DNA of 12,907 bases from Myxococcales bacterium (GTDB lineage: Bacteria > Myxococcota_C > UBA6777): positions 1 through 12,907 of the forward strand of contig JALTMC010000631.1 of the NCBI GenBank assembly GCA_027005175.1, read 5' to 3'. Shown here piece after piece: positions 1 through 6,471 of the stretch. The translations under genes were made by a program, and so were the position numbers. Position 1 is the stretch's first letter; every line of letters starts with the position of its first letter. Under the pieces are notes generated by a model that had not been told where the DNA came from, made no database searches, and saw only the letters and a program-made list of their open reading frames with translations.

Positions 1-1756
1 GTCGTTTGGTCCGAGGTTTGGCACAGGCCCCCGCACCAGCCGAGCCAAGGAAAGACGTGTTGCACATCAGCCCTTGTCCACACTCGTTGTTGTTGCGACA
101 CATGCAATAACGGCCTTTGCGATAGGCGTAACATAGACCTCCTGTGGCAGCACAATCCTGTGACGTACTACAAGGTTTCAGGCAGACACGCTCGCTGTCT
201 GCCAAAACGCACTGCGCTCCCCGTTCACATAATTTGTCATTGTTGCATGGTCCTCCAGGAGAGCCGGGGGCAAATCCTGCACTGTCCCCACACAATTGCA
301 CACAGATATTCGTCGTGTCTGTGGCAGCGCAGCGAAATTCTGCTGGACACAGAGCCTTGCTACTGCAAACACATCCATACTTGCAATCGCGAGGGCGACA
401 AAAACCATCCTTACACACTTCCGTGGTTGAGCAGTCTCTGGGCGTAAGACAGGGACAGATCCATTGGTCGGGAAAACAGAATCGACCTTTTGTGGTAAGT
501 CGGCAGAGATAACCCTTGGGACAAAAATTATCGGCGACACAGGGCATCACACAACGGTTGAATCCTTGGGGAAAGGCAAAGCAAGCGTGAGCTTGTCCAC
601 AATCTTTGTCTGTCTTGCAACGCAGGCAAAGAGAGCCAGATCGTTGAACAACTTTGGGTTGACAGACTCTCTTGAGACACTCTTCCCCAGGTCCACAATC
701 GGTATCACTTTGGCATGCGATATCCGGACATTGTCCTGACTCTGGAATACACATGCTCTGCCCCTGTCCAATGTTTGAGCACCGGTACCCTTTCGGACAA
801 CAGCTTTTGTCATCACACGCTTGAGCACACCGATTGCCATTTTTGAAGCGTATGCAGATGTCGAAATCTCCGCCACAATCCTTGGGTGCAGTGCATGGAC
901 GGCAGAGGTTACGTGTAGGGGCGATCGCGCTCTCAACACACTGTTTGTTCTGACAACGACGACAGCCACCACAATCCGCATCGCTCTGACAATCTTTTTT
1001 GGGGTACGAAAAGCAGATGGCGTCTGTATCATCACGAGCCAAGCCAGTGAGTTTACCGGGTCGATTGGCGAAATACATCAGGGCATTGAGATGCGTATGA
1101 GCCAGACCCAGGGCATGACCGACCTCATGCGCTACAACCTTGACCAGATCGAGCCCTGTGTTTGGCAAAATACGCCAGGGACTTTGGCGAGTGCGAGGAT
1201 TGAGAAGAATGTCCGCATCGCGCAGTTTCCCCTTATCATCGGGAATGGGTCGAGTAAATGCAAGAGTGGAAGGATCTTGTCCCATCTCTGCCCACTGCTT
1301 CGCATTGGACAACATCACCACAACTTTGTTGTCGTTGGCATTGGCCTTTAATCTCGTTGGCCCACCATACTTGTGTCGAAAGCGAGTACAACGAGGCTTG
1401 CTCCAGGTGTCCCAAGCCATCTTCATCGCCTTTTCAATGTCTTCTGCGGAGAGGCTTCGGTACCCCTCACGACCCTGCATCTGGTTGGTGTTCAGCAACC
1501 ATCGCAGAGGTAGATCGTTGACATCCCACAAATAGGGATGCCCCCCGATACAAGGGTTGTTTGAGACGCACTTACCTACCTCTGAGTCTGATGGATCACA
1601 GCAAGCACCTCGGGTTTGACCTGCATTCCCGATCGTCGCAAAACAGCCCCCACCGGATTGACGACAACGCCCGTCAACAACCAGTGGGTTCCATGCCCAA
1701 GCATTCCCCAAGCCCAACCACAGCCACAGAAAACATAGGCCAACCAACTTATTCAT
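1..1756 (-). CDS. Secreted Cys-rich matrixin-like metalloprotease, third paralogue, 3' end outside the window
   Basis: The frame is open from an ATG at 1756 to base 1 (585 codons visible), so the C-terminus lies outside the window. Residues 1 to about 21 form a signal peptide (hydrophobic LCFLWLWLGLG, likely cleavage at AWA|W). A conserved Cys segment follows (TIGNAG, GACCDP, NPCIGG). The zinc site HEVGHALGLAH lies at residues 210-220, with His210, His214 and His220 as ligands and Glu211 as catalytic base. A normal Met-turn (ALMYF, Met227) follows. From about residue 243 there are regularly spaced cysteine modules (DADCGGCRRC, KPKDCGG-like, GNRCAQ, DNFCPKGY, CKYGC) matching the other two proteases in order. 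By homology the missing end should carry CGNG repeats and a sorting tail. An in-frame TAA just upstream fixes the ATG as the first possible start. Its ribosome binding site is weak (GTAAG), and a possible small ORF with a strong site overlaps the start. Metzincin assignment is confident; substrate is unknown. Confidence 0.9.
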   Translation of the reverse strand, partial: MNKLVGLCFLWLWLGLGNAWAWNPLVVDGRCRQSGGGCFATIGNAGQTRGACCDPSDSEVGKCVSNNPCIGGHPYLWDVNDLPLRWLLNTNQMQGREGYRSLSAEDIEKAMKMAWDTWSKPRCTRFRHKYGGPTRLKANANDNKVVVMLSNAKQWAEMGQDPSTLAFTRPIPDDKGKLRDADILLNPRTRQSPWRILPNTGLDLVKVVAHEVGHALGLAHTHLNALMYFANRPGKLTGLARDDTDAICFSYPKKDCQSDADCGGCRRCQNKQCVESAIAPTRNLCRPCTAPKDCGGDFDICIRFKNGNRCAQACDDKSCCPKGYRCSNIGQGQSMCIPESGQCPDIACQSDTDCGPGEECLKRVCQPKVVQRSGSLCLRCKTDKDCGQAHACFAFPQGFNRCVMPCVADNFCPKGYLCRLTTKGRFCFPDQWICPCLTPRDCSTTEVCKDGFCRPRDCKYGCVCSSKALCPAEFRCAATDTTNICVQLCGDSAGFAPGSPGGPCNNDKLCERGAQCVLADSERVCLKPCSTSQDCAATGGLCYAYRKGRYCMCRNNNECGQGLMCNTSFLGSAGAGACAKPRTKR

Positions 1757-1883
1757 AAGAACTTACACAGTTGAATGAAAGATACTGCCCCCCCCGGATG
1801 ACTGCGTCATCCACCCTTCTTACAAAATGAGGAGAGTTCACTGGACATGGCTTCGCTCGTCCCATTCTTTTCGACTTTGTCAT
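1749..1883 (-). CDS. Possible 44-residue small protein or leader peptide overlapping the start of the third protease
   Basis: An ATG at 1883 is preceded by a near-perfect Shine-Dalgarno (AAGGAGGAG, 6 nt from the AAGGAGG core to the ATG). It opens a 44-codon frame ending in TAA at 1751-1749, overlapping the protease ATG (1756-1754) in another frame. The peptide begins MTKSKRMGRAKPCP, is basic at its N-terminus, has no hydrophobic helix and no family I recognise. The arrangement would suit translational coupling, since the protease's own ribosome site is poor. A run of eight G (1788-1795 on the plus strand as C) lies within it and would be prone to slippage. Against it: it is short, has no visible homology and has a hairpin through its middle. 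It may be a chance ORF behind a strong AG-rich element. Confidence 0.35.
   Translation of the reverse strand: MTKSKRMGRAKPCPVNSPHFVRRVDDAVIRGGQYLSFNCVSSYE
1796..1812. repeat. Perfect 7-bp inverted repeat in the leader of the third protease
   Basis: GGATGAC, a 3-nt loop and GTCATCC form a perfect stem. On the minus strand it is followed by a run of eight G, not by T, so it does not look like an intrinsic terminator in either direction. It ends 40 nt upstream of the protease ATG. It could be an mRNA structure or an operator half-site pair; its role is unknown. Confidence 0.4.
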
Positions 1884-1887
1884 AAAG

Positions 1888-1902
1888 CTCCTCCTTACGG
1901 AG
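1888..1902 (-). promoter_or_regulatory. Strong Shine-Dalgarno inside a small GUAA-loop hairpin
   Basis: On the minus strand AAGGAGGAG (1896-1888) is the strongest ribosome binding site in the window. CTCC, the loop GTAA and GGAG (1902-1891) form a 4-bp stem closed by a GNRA-type tetraloop that uses part of the same Shine-Dalgarno. The stem is short, so any sequestration would be weak. It serves the possible 44-codon ORF, not the protease directly. Confidence 0.4.
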
Positions 1903-1960
1903 TGGAGAGGGATGGCGAGTCTTCGAGACAGGGAGGGGTTGGTTCTGGGTCTCAACTGCC

Positions 1961-3214
1961 TTACTCTTCCTCAATCTGAATTTCTTCCATGAGAGAGTCA
2001 TCGATTTCTTCGAAACCTACAGCAGGAGAAGCGATCGCTTGAAGTTCACCACGACGAACAAACATCATCTCTGCGAGATCGGATTCAAGCTGAGGCATGA
2101 GATTTCGAATGGCCTGGTAAGCCTCGGTGGGAAGGTGAAGAAGAACACCACCATCAACCATCCATACGGCTGCATTGGTGCGTTCCCCTGTGAGCAAAGA
2201 CATCTCACCAAAGGCATCACCTTCATTGAGGGTTGCCACGCGGGTTCTTGTGGTATTCGGCTTGGCTTGTGTCCAGACCTCAGCTTCACCATGCAGGATC
2301 ACAAACAAACCGGGAGCATCTTCCCCCTGCTTGAAGACTTCTTCTCCAGACTCAACGGTTTTGACATAAAAGGAACTCAACAGGGCCTCAGGCTCCTCCA
2401 TCCCCCGAAACAACTCACTATTTTGAAATAGATTGTTGAGCAGTCGTCGCTTAACAAGGAGTAGCAAATGCTCGACAAGCTCAGGATGCTCCCGCCCCAA
2501 CTCATTAATGGCTTTGGCATCGATTTGCCAAGCAAGGCTAGGCTCTATCGCTGTAACATTGGCACGCCGTGGCAACGCTGAGAGCAAGGACATCTCACCG
2601 ATCACGGCGGGTGCCTCCACCACCGCCAGTTCGCGAACTTCATCATTCGGTTGGTTTTGTGTCACTTGCACTCGACCGTTTGCCAGTAAGTACAAAGCCT
2701 GCACCACATCACCTTGCTTAATAAAGGTCGTACCTGGCTGCAAGATCACTTCACGAAGAGCCAGCCCCATCGCCACAAAAGGCATATCAGGAAGATCACC
2801 AAACACTGGCACTTCGGGGAAAGCAGCTCCCTCTGGCAAGCCTAAACCATCGATCTGTTTGACCAACATCATAGCCAGTTCAAGCTGTTCTTCTGGACTC
2901 TCTGGAAGATTCACAGCGCGAGGAGAGGGAATGGGTGGGGGAACCAGATGTCCTTCTTTCGGACGCTTTGCACCAAATCGTCCAGCCATCTCCTTGAGCA
3001 ACTGCATCTGCAGTACGCCTTCTGGGATATGGTTACGACACAAAAAAAGTGCGGGAAAAAACTGCCCGCGTGAGATCGCCAGCCGTATGGTTTCAGACCA
3101 TACTTCCGTCGCTTTCTCAGGATCAACCGACTGCAATGAGATAGCCAAACGAGCTCTGGGCTGGAGAGCAACAGGGTTCGCTGCAATGGCTTGAATAATT
3201 TCAGGCAGAGACAT
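1961..3214 (-). CDS. Cytoplasmic protein with two cyclic-nucleotide-binding (CRP/PKA-type) domains
   Basis: This 417-residue protein has no signal peptide, no transmembrane helix and no recognisable DNA-binding or enzymatic domain. Residues 1-85 are helical and TPR-like in feel (LQPRARLAISLQSVDPEKA). A Pro-rich linker follows at 90-100. cNMP-binding domain 1 spans about 145-255, with phosphate-binding cassette IGEMSLLSALPRRANV (205-220). Domain 2 spans about 262-385, with cassette FGEMSLLTGERTNAAV (335-350). Both cassettes keep the Gly-Glu that contacts the ribose and an Arg suited to the cyclic phosphate, though in domain 2 the Arg is shifted within an ERTNA context. The C-terminus (about 401-417) is strongly acidic. 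Stand-alone multi-cNMP-domain proteins are common in Myxococcota, usually with unknown ligand and output. It lies between proteases two and three on the same strand, 113 bp after the former. The ATG at 3214 has an AGAGGA-type site about 11 nt upstream. Confidence 0.9.
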   Translation of the reverse strand: MSLPEIIQAIAANPVALQPRARLAISLQSVDPEKATEVWSETIRLAISRGQFFPALFLCRNHIPEGVLQMQLLKEMAGRFGAKRPKEGHLVPPPIPSPRAVNLPESPEEQLELAMMLVKQIDGLGLPEGAAFPEVPVFGDLPDMPFVAMGLALREVILQPGTTFIKQGDVVQALYLLANGRVQVTQNQPNDEVRELAVVEAPAVIGEMSLLSALPRRANVTAIEPSLAWQIDAKAINELGREHPELVEHLLLLVKRRLLNNLFQNSELFRGMEEPEALLSSFYVKTVESGEEVFKQGEDAPGLFVILHGEAEVWTQAKPNTTRTRVATLNEGDAFGEMSLLTGERTNAAVWMVDGGVLLHLPTEAYQAIRNLMPQLESDLAEMMFVRRGELQAIASPAVGFEEIDDSLMEEIQIEEE

Positions 3215-3237
3215 AGCGACTCGCTTTCCTCTTCGAC

Positions 3238-3256
3238 ATCAACTGAATTCGTTGAT
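3238..3256. repeat. 6-bp inverted repeat upstream of the cNMP-binding gene
   Basis: ATCAAC, a 7-nt centre containing GAATTC, then GTTGAT. It lies 24 bp before the gene's ATG, in the 113-bp gap after protease two. It could be an operator or a small mRNA hairpin. It does not match the CRP consensus TGTGA-N6-TCACA. Evidence is the symmetry only. Confidence 0.25.
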
Positions 3257-3327
3257 CTTGTGGTTGGTGAAATCAAGTCATTGAAAACTAGCAGAGGACA
3301 GGAGAAAGGGTCAAGATGTCGGGAAAT

Positions 3328-6300
3328 TTAAGAGCGCCTGCGAAAGGAGAACAAGAGCAGTCCGACCAACAGAATTAAGAAGGATGTTGGGGGTGTTGAA
3401 CCATTGTTGAGAGAACAACCACACGTTTGTTTGGGAGGCGTTGGCCCCACACATCGCAACGAACAGTTGTTGCCTTCTGTATCACATACCTCGATCTGGT
3501 CATCTGCCGAACAATTCAATTTTTTGCCATTGCTATTGTTGTTCGTCCCACCAACACATTGATTGCTTTGACAGCTTTTTCCATTGGTACAGGGACAATC
3601 TTTTAAACAGGTACCACAACCCTCACCTTTGTTGGCTTCACAGGAGCCATTGCCACAAGATTTTGATGGCTGCTCGCACTTACCAGCGTTGCAGACCAAG
3701 CCCACACCGCAAGAGCAGTCCTTTATGCAAGAGGTACAGGTTTCGCCTTTGTTGGATTCACAGGCTTTGTTGCCACAGGTATCGGGGGGTGCAACACATC
3801 GACTCTGAACACAAACCTTGCCACCATCACAACGACAATCTTGAGGACAGGTACCACAGTCTTCGAGCTTACCACGCTCACAAGTACCATTTCCACATGA
3901 GCTATTCACAACGCAACGGTTATTCTTACAAACCCTGCCAGTATCGCATTTGCAATCGCTAGCGCAGGTTCCGCAATCTTCACCTTTTGCACGCTCACAG
4001 GTCTTGTTTCCACAGTTTTTTGCTTGTGGCACACAACGACCGCTCGCACAGCCCTGTCCTGTTGGACATTTGCAATCTGCCGGACAGGAAGAGCAGGTCT
4101 CTCCCGACCCCGTATCACACTTGCCATTCCCACACAGTTGAACAGCTTTGCAGCTACCGCTATTGCATGTTTGGCTGTTACCACACTTGCAATCTTTCGC
4201 ACAGGTCGAGCAGTTCTCACCTTTGTTCACATCACAAGTCCCATTCCCGCAATCTGCCGGATTGGCCTTGGCACACAACCCTACCGTACCGAGAATCTTG
4301 TTACAGAACTGGCCACTTCCACACTGGGAATTCAATCCACATCCACACAAGATGCCGCTGCCTGTCTGGATCACGCAAGCACCGCCCGATTTGCATTTTC
4401 GATCGGCTGGACACTTCTCCAAGCAAATACCTTTGGATGTTGATGGATTGGTAACACAAGCCAAATCGGGAAGACACTGTGTGGTAGCAGTACCGCACGA
4501 TTCACCGACTTTACGTGTCGGCAAGGGTCGACAAAGGCTGACCTTACTTCCAGCCTGGACAGGCTCACATTTATAGTTGACTTCACACTTTGTCACCGTG
4601 GTTCCACCCGACTTGGGAGCACAAGCTCCAGCCTGTCCCAAAACAGTTTTGTTACAGGCATGACCACTGAGGCACTCACTATCTGTTCGACAGGCACAAA
4701 ACAACTGTTTTGGACCACCTTGTCGAGAAAAGTCATAACATCTTCCGCCTGTGCTAGAGCACGTCGCATTGCTGGTACAGGCTTTCAAACAGATCGTGCC
4801 TGTGCGTGTACGAAGGCAAGAAGCCCCCAGTGTACAGGTTTGATTTTTACAGGCGCTGCCGGGCACCCCTGTAGGGAACTTTGTCCCGGTTCCACCGACG
4901 CTGCCTGCACAGATCTGAAAGCACAGACCACCGGATTGAGTTTGTAGACACTGGTAAGGAGAGTCACAAGGTGCAGCATCACTACAGCGACATCCGTACT
5001 TGCAGACGCTCGGTCGGCACAAGCCGCTGCGACAGGCCTCACCTTTTTGACAGTCCGTATTGGATTTGCAAGGACAGATAAGATCGGTGGGGAAACAATA
5101 GCGTCCGCTGCTGGTTCCCTGACAAAAATACCCTGTGGGACAAAAGTTATCGGCGACACAAGGCTGTGCACATCGACTGTTCCCATCGGGAAAACGGAAG
5201 CAAGAGTTTTTGCCACCACCACAGTTGCTGTTTGAGGTACATGTTTTACAAGACGTTGGCGCAACAGCGACAGGTGTAGGCTTGCAGGTCCCACCCTGAC
5301 AGCTCTCTCCTGGACCAAGACATGGTTTGGAGGCACTGCATGGAATCGGATCACACTTTCCAGTGTCGCGCAAACACATCTTTCCACCAGAGCCTACATC
5401 CGAACAACGATAGCCGCTGGGACAACATCCACCCTGAGAGCAATCTTGCGCACATCGATTCCCCTCCTTGGTTCGGATACAGATATCATTCGCTCCACCA
5501 CAATCCGAAGGCTTGGTGCAAGGCTTACACAGATTGCGAACAGGCGCGATCACTTTCAGAGTACACTTACCGCTCACACACCGCAGACACTTGCTCCCAC
5601 AATCAGCATCCTGGTTGCATTTTCCGGGGTAAGTAAAACAAACAGCATTGATGTCGTCTTGGCTTAGACCGGGAAACGCTCCAGACTTGCTGATATAAAA
5701 CAGCAAGGCCCCTCGAACAGCAGAATGAGCAAAGCCAATGGAGTGACCTGCTTCGTGCGCTGTTACTGCAGCAATATCTGTATCATTTCGTCCAGGATTT
5801 ACCGATGTCCAGCCACGTTGGGGACTGGGATTGAATACGATATCTGCATCCACCAAGGTACCACCGTTTCGGGTCACTGGAGACGAAAAAGCCAGGGTGG
5901 AAGAGCCTTGCCCCAACTGAGCCCACTGGCTTGGATTTGCCAAATACATCACAACTTTGTTGTCGACACGACGAGACAGGGAGGAGGGAAGATCGGTGGT
6001 CGTCCCACGATAGCTCTGCGTAAATGCAGTACAACCTGGTTTTTGCCAGGCTGCCCAGCCTTTTTTAATGGCGTCGATGATTTGCTGCCCGGTGCTTCCG
6101 CGAAAACCTGCCTGCCCCGCCATGTTGTTGAGATTGATCCACCAGGAGACTGGTGTACCAATGGGCCACTTGTAACTGGCCCCCCCCACACATGGATTCG
6201 TGCTCGCGCAGGTCTGAAGTTGGCTCGCCTGTGCAGGGTCACAACAAGCCCCTCGACGCTGGCCCGAATTTCCAATGGTTCCAGAGCAAGACACTCCCGT

Positions 6301-6426
6301 ATTTTTACAAGTTCCACCATCAACCTCAGGTTGCCAGGCCATAGCCTGCACGGAACCCAGCATCAGCCACACTCCAACAATGGTCCCAAGATTACGGAAC
6401 CACCGTGGTCTCCGTCGTGTGCTCAT
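3328..6426 (-). CDS. Secreted Cys-rich matrixin-like metalloprotease, second paralogue, with a MYXO-CTERM-like tail and a changed Met-turn
   Basis: I place the start at ATG 6426 (1032 residues), which has GGAG 6 nt upstream and begins with a textbook signal peptide: Arg-rich n-region, hydrophobic core, likely cleavage at AMA|W. A TTG at 6471 would add 15 polar residues and abut the previous stop. Shared N-terminal Cys segment: TIGNSGQRRGACCDP, NPCVGG. The zinc site is HEAGHSIGFAH at 224-234. The Met-turn reads ALLFY with Leu242 where the first paralogue has Met, which is unusual for a metzincin. A long run of cysteine modules follows. Six tandem CGNG-type modules of about 39 residues (bases 4251-3556) come next. 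Then a low-complexity Asn/Ser linker, and a tail of CGC, a hydrophobic helix (FLILLVGLLLFSF) and RRRS. That tail resembles MYXO-CTERM signals processed by myxosortase. It is probably exported and surface-anchored; substrate unknown. Likely in an operon with the 926-residue protease 45 bp upstream. Confidence 0.93.
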   Translation of the reverse strand: MSTRRRPRWFRNLGTIVGVWLMLGSVQAMAWQPEVDGGTCKNTGVSCSGTIGNSGQRRGACCDPAQASQLQTCASTNPCVGGASYKWPIGTPVSWWINLNNMAGQAGFRGSTGQQIIDAIKKGWAAWQKPGCTAFTQSYRGTTTDLPSSLSRRVDNKVVMYLANPSQWAQLGQGSSTLAFSSPVTRNGGTLVDADIVFNPSPQRGWTSVNPGRNDTDIAAVTAHEAGHSIGFAHSAVRGALLFYISKSGAFPGLSQDDINAVCFTYPGKCNQDADCGSKCLRCVSGKCTLKVIAPVRNLCKPCTKPSDCGGANDICIRTKEGNRCAQDCSQGGCCPSGYRCSDVGSGGKMCLRDTGKCDPIPCSASKPCLGPGESCQGGTCKPTPVAVAPTSCKTCTSNSNCGGGKNSCFRFPDGNSRCAQPCVADNFCPTGYFCQGTSSGRYCFPTDLICPCKSNTDCQKGEACRSGLCRPSVCKYGCRCSDAAPCDSPYQCLQTQSGGLCFQICAGSVGGTGTKFPTGVPGSACKNQTCTLGASCLRTRTGTICLKACTSNATCSSTGGRCYDFSRQGGPKQLFCACRTDSECLSGHACNKTVLGQAGACAPKSGGTTVTKCEVNYKCEPVQAGSKVSLCRPLPTRKVGESCGTATTQCLPDLACVTNPSTSKGICLEKCPADRKCKSGGACVIQTGSGILCGCGLNSQCGSGQFCNKILGTVGLCAKANPADCGNGTCDVNKGENCSTCAKDCKCGNSQTCNSGSCKAVQLCGNGKCDTGSGETCSSCPADCKCPTGQGCASGRCVPQAKNCGNKTCERAKGEDCGTCASDCKCDTGRVCKNNRCVVNSSCGNGTCERGKLEDCGTCPQDCRCDGGKVCVQSRCVAPPDTCGNKACESNKGETCTSCIKDCSCGVGLVCNAGKCEQPSKSCGNGSCEANKGEGCGTCLKDCPCTNGKSCQSNQCVGGTNNNSNGKKLNCSADDQIEVCDTEGNNCSLRCVGPTPPKQTCGCSLNNGSTPPTSFLILLVGLLLFSFRRRS
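3556..4251 (-). repeat. Six tandem CGNG-type cysteine modules in the second protease
   Basis: The coding strand carries six units of about 116 bp (about 39 residues) with the pattern C-G-N-x-x-C-x(4-5)-GE-x-C-x-x-C-x-x-DC-x-C-x(5)-C-x(5)-C. Spacing of Cys is nearly invariant. Modules 3 and 4 (CERAKGEDCGTC, CERGKLEDCGTC) are close to units of the first protease. Such modules occur widely in exported proteins of delta-proteobacteria. The conserved acidic residues suggest disulfide-rich, possibly metal-binding, stalk modules. Confidence 0.85.
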
Positions 6427-6438
6427 ATCTCTCTCCGC
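6427..6438 (-). promoter_or_regulatory. Ribosome binding site deciding the start of the second protease
   Basis: The minus strand reads GCGGAGAGAGAT directly before ATG 6426, giving GGAG with 6-nt spacing. The TTG at 6471 instead follows the coding end of the preceding gene with no clear purine site. This, together with the signal peptide, favours the ATG. Confidence 0.65.
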
Positions 6439-6471
6439 TCTGCGTTCCAGTTGAAAGGAATGTCTTGCCAA

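Noticed and set aside
1757-1960. Intrinsic terminator after the cNMP-binding gene
   Set aside because: The hairpins here (1796-1812, 1891-1902) are followed by G-rich or coding-like sequence, not by a T-run.
2433-3194. A 253-codon plus-strand open frame opposite the cNMP-binding gene
   Set aside because: The opposite strand carries two clear cNMP-binding domains; the antisense product is Ser/Arg-rich without any recognisable pattern.
3215-3327. CRP-type binding site upstream of the cNMP-binding gene
   Set aside because: No TGTGA-N6-TCACA or close variant is present; the only symmetry is ATCAAC-N7-GTTGAT.
6427-6471. TTG start at 6471 for the second protease
   Set aside because: It would place 15 polar residues before the signal peptide and has no purine-rich site; ATG 6426 has GGAG at 6 nt and starts the signal peptide correctly.
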